A stretch of DNA of 64,000 bases from Frigoribacterium endophyticum. GTDB lineage: Bacteria > Actinomycetota > Actinomycetes > Actinomycetales > Microbacteriaceae. The DNA lies in contig NZ_JAAOYV010000002.1 of assembly GCF_011759585.1 (NCBI RefSeq), forward strand, positions 493,510 through 557,509. Reading direction: 5' to 3'. Every line of letters begins with the position of its first letter. The first letter of the stretch is position 1. The notes under the pieces were generated by a model that did not search any database, was not told the DNA's origin, and was given only the letters and a program-made list of their open reading frames with translations. The position numbers and the translations under genes are program-made. Positions 1 to 7,414 of the stretch are shown here, in pieces.

Positions 1-1
1 C

Positions 2-793
2 GCCCCCGGCACGGCCACGAGCCACGTCGTCGAGACGCCCTACGGGCCCACCTCGAGCGAGGTCACGGTCGGGCAGCTCGGCGGCAAGACGGTCGCCTTC
101 CTCACGCGGCACGGCAAGGGCCACTCGGTGCCGCCGCACCGCATCGACTTCCGCGCGAACGTCTGGGCGCTCGCGTCGCTCGGTGCGAAGGCCGTCGTCT
201 CGTCGTCGGCCGTGGGCGGGGTCAGCCCGGAGTACCCGCCGGGAACGATGGTCGTCACCGACCAGTTCATCGACCGCACCTGGGGCCGCCCCGACACGTT
301 CTTCGACGTCGCGGGCTCGGTGCAGCACCTCGTCGCGGCCGACCCGTTCGACCCGGTGCTGCGCGCCGCGGCCGTCGCCGCCCTCGAGCAGCAGGGCGAG
401 CCGTTCGCCGCGACCGGCACCTGCGTCGTCATCCAGGGGCCGCGCTTCTCGACGCGGGCGGAGTCGCTGTGGTTCCGCGCCGCGGGCGCGCACACGATCA
501 ACATGACGATGTACCCGGAGGTGCCGCTCACGATGGAGCTCGGCATGGGCGCCGTCAACCTGTCGTTCGTCACCGACAGCGACGCCGGCATCTCGCCCGA
601 GGAGGGCACCGACGACGACGCCGTCAGCCACGGCCTCGTGATGGAGCGCCTCGCCGCGGCCCAGCCCCGCATCGTCGCCGCCATCGAGTCCATCGTCGCG
701 GCGCTGCCGGCCGACTACGAGCCGCGCGAGCTGATCCCGGCGGCGGCCGTGGCCGAGGTCCTCGCACGGCCCGTCGCGGCGGCACGGTCGTGA
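2..793 (+). CDS. mtnP: S-methyl-5'-thioadenosine phosphorylase (5' end outside window)
   Basis: Phosphorolyses methylthioadenosine to adenine and 5-methylthioribose-1-phosphate in the cytosol. The reading frame is open from base 2; 263 residues are visible and roughly 20 N-terminal residues are missing. Family landmarks are clear: RHGKGHSVPPHRIDFRAN near residue 37, DQFIDRTWGRP, the substrate loop GPRFSTRAES, and NMTMYPE. The C-terminal acid motif reads TDSD, closer to the TDYD of MTA phosphorylases than to the Asn of purine nucleoside phosphorylases. The stop overlaps the next gene's start (GTGA), so both are probably co-translated. The neighbours suggest its sugar-phosphate product feeds a glycan pathway rather than, or besides, methionine salvage; no other mtn salvage gene is seen. 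A general purine nucleoside phosphorylase is the less likely alternative. Confidence 0.9.
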   Translation, partial: APGTATSHVVETPYGPTSSEVTVGQLGGKTVAFLTRHGKGHSVPPHRIDFRANVWALASLGAKAVVSSSAVGGVSPEYPPGTMVVTDQFIDRTWGRPDTFFDVAGSVQHLVAADPFDPVLRAAAVAALEQQGEPFAATGTCVVIQGPRFSTRAESLWFRAAGAHTINMTMYPEVPLTMELGMGAVNLSFVTDSDAGISPEEGTDDDAVSHGLVMERLAAAQPRIVAAIESIVAALPADYEPRELIPAAAVAEVLARPVAAARS

Positions 794-1881
794 GCGACGC
801 GACCCGCGACCCGTCGGCCCCCGGCCGGCTGCTCGTCACGGGCGGGGCCGGGTTCATCGGCTCCGCGATCGTGGCGCAGGCGCTCGACCGGGGCTGGACG
901 GTGCGCGTGCTCGACTCGCTGCGCCCCGACGTGCACGGCGGGCCCCCGTCGCTCGACCCGCGCGTCGAGTTCGTGCACGCCGACGTGCGCGACGCCGCCG
1001 CCGTCGACGCCGCGCTCGTCGGGGTCGACGCCGTCTGCCACCAGGCCGCGAAGGTGGGGCTCGGCGTCGACTTCCAGGACGCCCCCGACTACGTCGACAG
1101 CAACGAGCACGGCACGGCCGTGCTGCTCGCGGCGATGGACAGGGCCGGCGTCGGCCGTCTCGTCGTCGCCTCGTCGATGGTCGTCTACGGCGAGGGCAGC
1201 TACCGCACGTCGACCGGCGAGACGGAGCGCCCGGCGCCCCGCCGCGTCGCCGACCTCGACGCGGGCGTCTTCGACCCGCGCGACGAGCACGGCGAGCTGC
1301 TGCAGCCGCAGCTCATCTCGGAGGAGGCGCCGCTCGACCCGCGCAACGTCTACGCGATCACGAAGCTGACGCAGGAGCACCTCGCCACCTCGTGGGCGCG
1401 CAGCACCGGCGGGCGTGCGGCGGCCCTGCGCTACCACAACGTCTACGGGCCCGGCATGCCGCAGAACACGCCGTACGCCGGCGTCGCCTCGCTCTTCCGC
1501 TCGTCGCTCGAGCGGGGCGAGGCGCCGCGCGTCTACGAGGACGGCGCCCAGCGCCGCGACTTCGTGCACGTGCGCGACGTCGCGTCGGCGAACCTCGCGG
1601 CGCTCGACTGGACGGCCGGGCAGGAGCCCGAGACCTCCCGCGCCTTCAACGTCGGCAGCGGCACCGTGCACACCATCGGCGAGATGGCGGAGGCGCTGGC
1701 CCGCGAGGCCGGCGGCCCCGCCCCGGTCGTCACCGGGCAGTACCGCGCGGGCGACGTGCGCCACGTCACGGCGTCGTCGGAGCGGCTGCGCGTCGAGCTC
1801 GGCTGGAGCCCGAGCGTGTCGTTCGAGGAGGGCATGCGCGAGTTCGCGACCGCGCCCCTGCGGGCGGCCGTCGCCGGCTGA
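790..1881 (+). CDS. NAD-dependent sugar epimerase/dehydratase (extended SDR, GalE-like)
   Basis: Extended short-chain dehydrogenase of 363 residues, probably epimerising or oxidising a nucleotide- or phospho-sugar. The Rossmann motif GGAGFIG lies at residues 18-24 and the catalytic YxxxK (YAITK) at 188-192, with the Ser of VVASSMVVYG as the third catalytic residue. The GTG start at 790 overlaps the stop of the phosphorylase gene, which fixes the start and implies translational coupling. An insertion of about 40 residues (around 140-180) separates the Ser and Tyr motifs. In M. tuberculosis a GalE-like gene (galE3) sits at the same place after the MTA phosphorylase gene. My inference is C3 epimerisation of methylthioribose to the xylo form; the true substrate is unknown. 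Confidence is high for the fold, low for the reaction. Confidence 0.85.
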   Translation: MSDATRDPSAPGRLLVTGGAGFIGSAIVAQALDRGWTVRVLDSLRPDVHGGPPSLDPRVEFVHADVRDAAAVDAALVGVDAVCHQAAKVGLGVDFQDAPDYVDSNEHGTAVLLAAMDRAGVGRLVVASSMVVYGEGSYRTSTGETERPAPRRVADLDAGVFDPRDEHGELLQPQLISEEAPLDPRNVYAITKLTQEHLATSWARSTGGRAAALRYHNVYGPGMPQNTPYAGVASLFRSSLERGEAPRVYEDGAQRRDFVHVRDVASANLAALDWTAGQEPETSRAFNVGSGTVHTIGEMAEALAREAGGPAPVVTGQYRAGDVRHVTASSERLRVELGWSPSVSFEEGMREFATAPLRAAVAG

Positions 1882-1994
1882 CCCTGGGCCCGGTCACGCG
1901 GCGGCGGGGGGCGTCCCACCGCCGCCGACAGCGCTGGGCGGACAGGCGCGCACCCCGTTCGGGGCGGCACCGGCCGTTCCCAAGGCGGGCTCTC

Positions 1995-2000
1995 TACAGT
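1995..2000 (+). promoter_or_regulatory. -10 element (TACAGT) before the GT2 gene
   Basis: TACAGT ends 7 nt before the ATG at 2008, the spacing of a leaderless or near-leaderless transcript. CGGGAGG also directly precedes the ATG, so a short-leader mRNA is possible. No clear -35 is seen. Confidence 0.5.
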
Positions 2001-2007
2001 CGGGAGG

Positions 2008-2676
2008 ATGAGCTCTCCCCTGGTCGACGTCGTGCTGCCCTGCCTCGACGAGGAGGGAGCGCTGCCCTGGGTGCTCACGCGCATCCCCGAGGGCTGGCGC
2101 GCGATCGTCGTCGACAACGGCTCGACCGACCGCTCCGCCGCCGTCGCGCGCGAGCACGGCGCCCTCGTCGTCGAGGAGTCGCGGCGCGGCTTCGGCGCGG
2201 CCGCCCACGCCGGCCTCGAGGCCGCCACCGCCCCGTGGGTCGCCTTCTGCGACGCGGACGCCTCGATGGACCCGGGCGACCTGGTCGCCCTCGCCGCCCC
2301 CGTCCTCGCCGGCGACGCCGAGCTGGTGCTCGGCCGCCGACGCCCGACCACGCGCGGCGCCTGGCCCCTGCACGCCCGCCTCGCGAACCTGGTGCTCGCC
2401 CGCCTGATGCGCCGCGCCTCCGGCGTCGCCCTGCACGACCTCGGGCCCATGCGCGTCGCCTCCCGCGAGGGCCTGCTCGGCCTCGGCCTCGTCGACCGCC
2501 GCAGCGGCTACCCGCTCGAGATGGTGCTGCGTGGCTCACAAGCCGGCTGGCGCATCGTCGAGCTCGACGCCCCCTACGCCCCGCGGGTCGGCCGCAGCAA
2601 GGTCACGGGCACGATCCGCGGCACCTGGGTCGCCGTGAAGGACATGTCGCGACTGCTGCGCGAGGTGGGCCGGTGA
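2008..2676 (+). CDS. Family 2 glycosyltransferase (polyprenyl-phosphate sugar synthase-like)
   Basis: A 222-residue GT-A fold glycosyltransferase. VVLPCLDEE at the N-terminus, DNGSTDRS near residue 36 and the metal-binding CDADASMD near 81-88 are typical of the dolichyl/polyprenyl-phosphate mannose synthase branch. There is no C-terminal membrane segment, so it probably works at the inner face of the membrane, loading a sugar on a polyprenyl phosphate carrier. It has its own -10 element and overlaps the next gene by GTGA. Rv0539 of M. tuberculosis, a GT2 in the methylthioxylose locus, is the likely counterpart. The donor sugar cannot be read from sequence. Confidence 0.88.
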   Translation: MSSPLVDVVLPCLDEEGALPWVLTRIPEGWRAIVVDNGSTDRSAAVAREHGALVVEESRRGFGAAAHAGLEAATAPWVAFCDADASMDPGDLVALAAPVLAGDAELVLGRRRPTTRGAWPLHARLANLVLARLMRRASGVALHDLGPMRVASREGLLGLGLVDRRSGYPLEMVLRGSQAGWRIVELDAPYAPRVGRSKVTGTIRGTWVAVKDMSRLLREVGR

Positions 2677-3311
2677 CCACCCTGGTGCTGATCTGCAAGG
2701 AGACCCTCCCCGGCCGGGTCAAGACGCGGCTGCACCCGCCCCTGAGCCTCGAGCAGGCCGCCGAGCTGGCCGCCGCGGCGATCCAGGACACCCTCGACGT
2801 GCTCCGTGCGCTGCCCGCCACGCGACGCGTCCTGCTCTTCGACGGCAACCGGACGCCGCCCGGCTCCGAAGACCTCGATGTGATCCCCCAGACCAGCGGT
2901 GACCTCGACGAACGGCTCGGGGCGCTCTTCGACGCCGTCGACGGCCCGGCCGTGCTCGTCGGCATGGACACTCCGCAGATGACTGCCGCCGACCTCGCAC
3001 CCGTGCTCGACTCGTGGCGCGACGGCCCCGGCGACGACGTCGACGCCTGGTTCGGACCCGCCAACGACGGCGGCTTCTGGGCCCTCGGCCTCGCCCGACC
3101 GACCGGCGACCTGCTCCGCGGCGTCCCGATGTCGCGCGCCGACACCGGCGAGCACCAGCTCCGCCGCCTCGCCGAGGCCGGCCTGCGCGTGCGCACCCTG
3201 CCCGAGCTCGCCGACGTCGACACGATCGACGACGCGCGCCTGGCGGCCTCCGCCGGCCCCGAGACCCGCTTCGCCCGCCTGCTGCACCGCTTCGAGGAGC
3301 CCCGCTCGTGA
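2673..3311 (+). CDS. TIGR04282/DUF2064 family glycosyltransferase-like protein
   Basis: A 212-residue protein of the TIGR04282/DUF2064 family (GT-A/nucleotidyltransferase fold). Characteristic motifs are the N-terminal PGRVKTRL, LVGMDTPQM near residue 95, and GPANDGGFWALGL near 128. Members are called rSAM/selenodomain-associated transferase 1 or arsenosugar biosynthesis glycosyltransferase, but the biochemical activity is poorly defined. GTG start and 4-bp overlaps with genes on both sides put it inside one translational unit with the GT2 and the methyltransferase. M. tuberculosis Rv0540 occupies the same relative position. I infer a role in activating or transferring the unusual sugar made by this cluster. 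Confidence 0.85.
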   Translation: MTTLVLICKETLPGRVKTRLHPPLSLEQAAELAAAAIQDTLDVLRALPATRRVLLFDGNRTPPGSEDLDVIPQTSGDLDERLGALFDAVDGPAVLVGMDTPQMTAADLAPVLDSWRDGPGDDVDAWFGPANDGGFWALGLARPTGDLLRGVPMSRADTGEHQLRRLAEAGLRVRTLPELADVDTIDDARLAASAGPETRFARLLHRFEEPRS

Positions 3312-4024
3312 CCATCGCCTCCGACCCCCGCCCCACCTTCGGATCAGGAGGCGCGGAGCCCTACGCCCGCGCCCTCCGCCGCGAGGGGCTGCTGCAGCTC
3401 GTCCGCTCCCCCGGCAGCACCCGCGAGCGGGGCGGTCGCCCCGGCGACGCCGCCCGGGGCACCGCCCAGGCCGCCTTCGACGTCGCCCGCTGGAGCGCCG
3501 ACGCCGACGCGGCCGACCTCACCACGATCGACGACGCGCGCTCCGTGCTCGACATCGGCTGCGGCCCCGCCCGGATGGTGCGTGCCGCCGTCGACCGCGG
3601 CCTCGACGCCCTCGGGGTCGACGTCTCCGTCACCGCGGTCGCGATGGCCGTCGACGCGGGCCTGCCCGTCGTCGCCGGCTCCGTCTTCGACGCGGGCCTG
3701 CCCGGCGAGGGGTCGTGGCACGTCGCCCTGCTGCTCGACGGCAACATCGGCATCGGGGGCGACCCGACCGCGCTCGTGCGCCGCGCCTCCTCGGTGCTGT
3801 CGACCGACGGATCGGTCGTCGTCGAGACCGCTCCCGACGCGCGCGCCGACGTCGCGTACGACGCCCAGGTCGTCGACGAGCAGGGCCGCGCGAGCGCGAC
3901 CTTCCCGTGGGCCGAGGTCGGCCGTGAAGCCCTCGGGCGGCACGCCGCCGCCGCGGGCCTGCGGGTGGCTCAGACCTGGTCGGCCTCGGGCCGGACCTTC
4001 TGTCGCCTGGTCACCGCGAGGTAG
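3308..4024 (+). CDS. Class I SAM-dependent methyltransferase
   Basis: A 238-residue Rossmann-fold methyltransferase; the SAM-binding motif I VLDIGCGPARM lies near residues 80-90, followed by the acidic GVDVS strand. It starts with GTG inside the previous stop codon (GTGA) and is the last gene of the forward cluster. Its 3' end overlaps the convergent membrane-protein gene by 55 bp. The substrate is not recognisable. Since the GT2 and TIGR04282 genes are translationally coupled to it, methylation of a sugar or a lipid-linked intermediate is plausible, but this is inference only. Confidence 0.85.
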   Translation: MTIASDPRPTFGSGGAEPYARALRREGLLQLVRSPGSTRERGGRPGDAARGTAQAAFDVARWSADADAADLTTIDDARSVLDIGCGPARMVRAAVDRGLDALGVDVSVTAVAMAVDAGLPVVAGSVFDAGLPGEGSWHVALLLDGNIGIGGDPTALVRRASSVLSTDGSVVVETAPDARADVAYDAQVVDEQGRASATFPWAEVGREALGRHAAAAGLRVAQTWSASGRTFCRLVTAR

Positions 4025-4470
4025 ACGGCGATCGTCGCCGCGGCGAGCAGGGCGAGCACGAGCCAGAGCAGCGCCAGCCGCGCGCCGTAGTCGAACGGCA
4101 GCACCGTGTCGTTCTTGGTGCCCTTCGCCTTCGCGATGATCTCGGGCACGACGACGATCGACAGCACGGCACCGACGATGACGGTCGTCTGGACGATCGC
4201 CAGCACGGCCGGGCGCACCCGGCGGCCGGCCCGCCGCACGACGAGCGAGACGGCGACGACGAGCGGCGCGAGCACGGCGTCGTGGACGATCACCGAGCCG
4301 ATCAGCCAGACCAGCAGCCCGCCGTACCGGGTCGGGTTCACCGTGTCGGTGAGCACGTACCCGCCGAGGCCGATCAGCGCGACGCCGACGACGAGCAGCA
4401 CGGCCCGGGCGACGCGGACGCCACGCCCGGTCGAGGCCGGCACGCTCGGGGCGGCGCTCGACGCGGTCAT
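3970..4470 (-). CDS. Small four-helix membrane protein, partner of the Mo oxidoreductase gene
   Basis: A 166-residue protein with four predicted membrane helices (about residues 20-42, 47-70, 85-108 and 130-152). I recognise no named family. The ATG at 4470 overlaps the stop of the upstream molybdenum enzyme gene (ATGA), which argues for translational coupling and a shared job, for example as a membrane or electron-transfer partner. No heme-ligand pattern is obvious apart from a His in the second helix region (IVHDAVLAPL). The 3' end runs 55 bp into the convergent methyltransferase gene. An in-frame ATG 27 nt upstream is less likely because it lies inside the neighbour. Confidence 0.75.
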   Translation of the reverse strand: MTASSAAPSVPASTGRGVRVARAVLLVVGVALIGLGGYVLTDTVNPTRYGGLLVWLIGSVIVHDAVLAPLVVAVSLVVRRAGRRVRPAVLAIVQTTVIVGAVLSIVVVPEIIAKAKGTKNDTVLPFDYGARLALLWLVLALLAAATIAVYLAVTRRQKVRPEADQV

Positions 4471-5795
4471 CGGACGACCTCGATCCGGCTGAGCCACTTG
4501 GTCTGCAGCACGCCGGGGCGGCCGGGGGCGATGACACGGGCCGGGTAGCCGTGCTCGATGTCGAGGCGGCTCCCGTTCAGCTCGAGGGCGACCAGCGTGG
4601 TCGGGTCGGTGGCGTACTCGGGGCCCATCAGCATGATGCGGTACCCGCCCTTCTCCTCGAGGCTCGTGAACTTCAGGCGGGCGTCGGCCGGGGCGCCGAC
4701 GGCGCCCATCAGGTCGACGAGGCGCACGCCGCGCCAGGCCGCCGTCTGGCTCCAGCCCTCGACGCAGGCGATCGGCAGGCGCTCGTCGCCCTGCCGCATC
4801 GCCTCGAGGTCGGCGGCGCTGAACGACAGCTCGCGGTCGCCGTTCGCGACGGTGAGGCGCCAGGCCGGGTCCATCGCGGTCTCGAGGACGCGCGCCGCCG
4901 CGGCCGTGCGGTTGATCGGCAGGTCGTTCGGGCCGAGGCCCGCCTGCCGCGGCCCGAAGGCGTTGAGCGGCGCGAGCGCGGCGAACGACTGCCCGGCGGT
5001 CAGCACCACGGCGCCGCCGGTGGCGACGCCGACGCCGGTGAAGAAGGCCCGGCGGGAGACGACGGAGGCGCGGGGCGCGTCGTTCTCGTCACGCGCGCCG
5101 TCGATCCACCGGGTCACGCGACCGACGAGGCCCGTGGGCTGCGGGGCGGCCGCGGCCTGCCCGCGGCGCGGCTCCGGGGCCGCCTGCCGGGCGCGCAGCT
5201 CGCGGGCCGCCGTGAACTCGGCGCGGGCCGGGTCGAGCTCGCGCGACGGCTCGACGAACCGGCCCTCGGCGTCGTAGCTGTCGCGGGCCCGCCAGTAGCG
5301 CGTGATGAGCGGCAGCTTCACCGCGATGTGCACCGCGAGCGACCCGATGATCACGAACGACAGGGCGAAGTGCACCTGCTTGAACGGGAACGGCCACGGG
5401 TACCACTGGTACGTGTTGAGCAGCCCCGTGACGAGCTGAAGGATCGAGCTCGCGACGAAGAGGGCGATGGAGGCGCGCTCGAGCAGCTGCACCGGGTGCC
5501 GCACCAGCGGCGTCTGGAACAGCTGCGGGAAGACCGCGTAGAGCTTGCCGAGCAGCAGCGGGACGCACGCGATGCCGGCCGTGATGTGCACGCCCTGGCT
5601 CACCTGGTACAGCCACACGGGCGAGGTCGGGAAGCGCATCCAGGCGGCGGGCTCCTGGAGGAAGTGGCTGTAGAGGCCGGTCAGCAGGCAGACGACGAAG
5701 GCCAGCCCGAGCAGCCGCCCGAGCACCGTCGCCGTGCGGGCCGTGCGCGTCGGCGACGAGGCCGCCGTGCGGAGCGTGTCGAGCAGTCGTCTCAT
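4467..5795 (-). CDS. Membrane-anchored molybdopterin oxidoreductase (sulfite oxidase family, internal Tat signal)
   Basis: A 442-residue fusion. The N-terminal half has four membrane helices (about residues 23-48, 63-90, 105-130, 140-168) resembling a cytochrome b561/MsrQ-like module. A fifth helix is preceded by a twin-arginine motif, SRRAFFTGVG, near residue 244, followed by a sulfite-oxidase-type molybdopterin domain. The expected Mo-ligand Cys is C344 in PIACVEGWS. This layout matches a known actinobacterial class in which Sec inserts the first four helices and Tat exports the C-terminal Mo domain (Sco3746 type). The active site should therefore face outside the membrane. Neighbouring mod and moa genes supply Mo and cofactor. 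By analogy with MsrP, a thioether/sulfoxide substrate is plausible. The substrate and the electron partner are not proven. Confidence 0.88.
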   Translation of the reverse strand: MRRLLDTLRTAASSPTRTARTATVLGRLLGLAFVVCLLTGLYSHFLQEPAAWMRFPTSPVWLYQVSQGVHITAGIACVPLLLGKLYAVFPQLFQTPLVRHPVQLLERASIALFVASSILQLVTGLLNTYQWYPWPFPFKQVHFALSFVIIGSLAVHIAVKLPLITRYWRARDSYDAEGRFVEPSRELDPARAEFTAARELRARQAAPEPRRGQAAAAPQPTGLVGRVTRWIDGARDENDAPRASVVSRRAFFTGVGVATGGAVVLTAGQSFAALAPLNAFGPRQAGLGPNDLPINRTAAAARVLETAMDPAWRLTVANGDRELSFSAADLEAMRQGDERLPIACVEGWSQTAAWRGVRLVDLMGAVGAPADARLKFTSLEEKGGYRIMLMGPEYATDPTTLVALELNGSRLDIEHGYPARVIAPGRPGVLQTKWLSRIEVVR

Positions 5796-5844
5796 GGGGG
5801 CCGTCTCTGCGAGGTGCGGGAACGACCTCCCAGGGCGGAGTCGT

Positions 5845-5850
5845 CCAGAC
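5845..5850 (+). promoter_or_regulatory. Putative -10 (CAGACT) before the GT-C gene
   Basis: CAGACT is followed after 7 nt by the GTG start at 5858. No Shine-Dalgarno is present, so a leaderless mRNA is likely. Confidence 0.4.
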
Positions 5851-5857
5851 TGGTCGT

Positions 5858-7405
5858 GTGCGTACTCTATTCGCGGCCGTGGCCGTCACCGGATTGGCGG
5901 CGACCGTGGCGTGGGGCGTGCTGGAGCTGGGCTTCCTCGAGAAGGACCTCCGCGACTCCTACGTGCTCTGGACTGCCGCGTGCTGGGCCCTCTTCGCGCT
6001 CGCCGTCGTGCTGCTGCGACGGGTGCCCCTCCGGGCCGTCACGGCCCTGGTGCTCGCCGGCACCGCGCTGCTCGGCGGCGCCGCCCTCGTGGGCCCGCCC
6101 AACACCAGCACCGACCCGGCCCGCTACGCGTGGGACGGCATCGTGCAGGGCGCCGGCACCTCGCCGTACACGTACACGCCCGACTCGGGCGAGCTGCGCG
6201 ACCTGCGGCCCGACTGGATCTTCCCGCCCGCGGCCGACTTCACCCGCGACGACGGCACGATCGGCCAGCGCTGCAGCCAGCCCGACCGCCAGATCCACCG
6301 CGCCTACGACACCGAGACCGGCGACGTGGTCTGCACCGCGATCAACCGGCCCGAGGTGCCGACCATCTACCCGCCGACCGCCGAGCTGTGGTTCTGGGCG
6401 GTGCGCTCGGTGGTGCCCGCCGACGTGGAGTTCCTGCCCTTCCAGCTCGCCGGGGCGCTGCTCGTGCTCGGCACGACGGCCGCCCTGCTCGTCGCCCTGC
6501 GGCGCCGCGGGCTCGACCCGCGGTGGGCGGCGCTCTGGGGCTGGTGCCCGCTCGTGCTCGGCGAGGGCGTGACGAACTCGCACGTCGACCTGCTCGGCGC
6601 CGTGCTCGTCGTCGTCGCCTCGCTGTTCGTCGCCCGCGGCGCGGGCTGGCGCGGCGGCGTCGCGCTGGGCGCCGCGATCGCGACGAAGCTCATCCCGGTC
6701 ATCGCCGCGCCCGCCCTGCTGCGCCGCCAGCCGGTGCGGGTGATCGTCGCCTCGATCGTCACCTTCGCCGTGCTCTACGTGCCCTACGTCGTGTCGACGG
6801 GCATCGGCGTGCTCGGCTACCTGCCCGGCTACCTCACCGAGGAGGGCTACGAGGACGGCTCGCGCTTCGTCTTCGCCTCGGCGTACCTCCCCGACTCCGT
6901 CGCGACGCCCGTGGTCGCGCTCGTGCTGCTCGTCACCGGCGTCGTCGTGTGGGTCAGGACACCGCCCGGCGACCCGTGGCTCGGCCAGCTGGTGATGATC
7001 GGCGTGACCCTCGTCGCCGTCAGCCCCCGCTACCCCTGGTACGCCCTGCTGCTCGTGCCGTTCGTCGCGATGACCGGGCGGTGGGAGTGGCTCACGATCC
7101 CGCTCGCGCTGCTCGTGCGGCAGCTCGAGCCGGGCCAGGCGCTCCAGAGGTCGTCGCTCGCGGCGGCGGTGCTGGTCATCCTGCTCGGGACGATCCTCCG
7201 GGTCGGGGCCGGCTGGCTCGACCGGCTGGCGGACCTGGCGGAGGCGGGGGCCCGGCGCCTGCGCCACCCGCGCTGGCCGCGGGGCCGGGGCGGGCGTGCC
7301 GCCCTCGGGGGCAGGGGCGTCGCGGGCGCCCGGGGCGTCGGGGGCAGCTCCGCCGGGTCGGCGAGGTCGACCGGGGCCGCCGGGCCGCCGGGGGCGTCGG
7401 CCTAG
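5858..7405 (+). CDS. GT-C fold membrane glycosyltransferase (GT87/DUF2029-like)
   Basis: A 515-residue polytopic protein with around ten hydrophobic helices. The first large external loop carries the motif DPARYAWDGIVQGAGTSPY (residues ~88-106), typical of actinobacterial polyprenyl-phosphate-dependent mannosyl/arabinosyl-type GT-C enzymes. Such enzymes use lipid-linked sugar donors on the outer leaflet. The last ~60 residues are Arg/Gly/Ala-rich and probably disordered. It is divergently transcribed from the molybdenum enzyme gene. In M. tuberculosis the GT-C protein Rv0541c, next to the GT2/DUF2064 pair, is linked to methylthioxylose transfer; this gene is the likely equivalent. The TAG stop is embedded in the -10 of modA. 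Confidence 0.82.
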   Translation: MRTLFAAVAVTGLAATVAWGVLELGFLEKDLRDSYVLWTAACWALFALAVVLLRRVPLRAVTALVLAGTALLGGAALVGPPNTSTDPARYAWDGIVQGAGTSPYTYTPDSGELRDLRPDWIFPPAADFTRDDGTIGQRCSQPDRQIHRAYDTETGDVVCTAINRPEVPTIYPPTAELWFWAVRSVVPADVEFLPFQLAGALLVLGTTAALLVALRRRGLDPRWAALWGWCPLVLGEGVTNSHVDLLGAVLVVVASLFVARGAGWRGGVALGAAIATKLIPVIAAPALLRRQPVRVIVASIVTFAVLYVPYVVSTGIGVLGYLPGYLTEEGYEDGSRFVFASAYLPDSVATPVVALVLLVTGVVVWVRTPPGDPWLGQLVMIGVTLVAVSPRYPWYALLLVPFVAMTGRWEWLTIPLALLVRQLEPGQALQRSSLAAAVLVILLGTILRVGAGWLDRLADLAEAGARRLRHPRWPRGRGGRAALGGRGVAGARGVGGSSAGSARSTGAAGPPGASA

Positions 7406-7408
7406 GAT
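7403..7408 (+). promoter_or_regulatory. -10 element (TAGGAT) of modABC
   Basis: TAGGAT lies 6 nt before the modA ATG, and no ribosome-binding site intervenes; this is leaderless spacing. Its first three bases are the stop codon of the preceding GT-C gene. Confidence 0.55.
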
Positions 7409-7414
7409 CGTCGC

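Noticed and set aside
2-4024. Arsenosugar biosynthesis cluster (suggested by the TIGR04282 family name)
   Set aside because: No ArsM or ArsS-type radical SAM gene in the visible part, whereas MTAP, epimerase and GT-C fit the methylthioxylose locus better. It stays possible if such genes lie upstream of the window.
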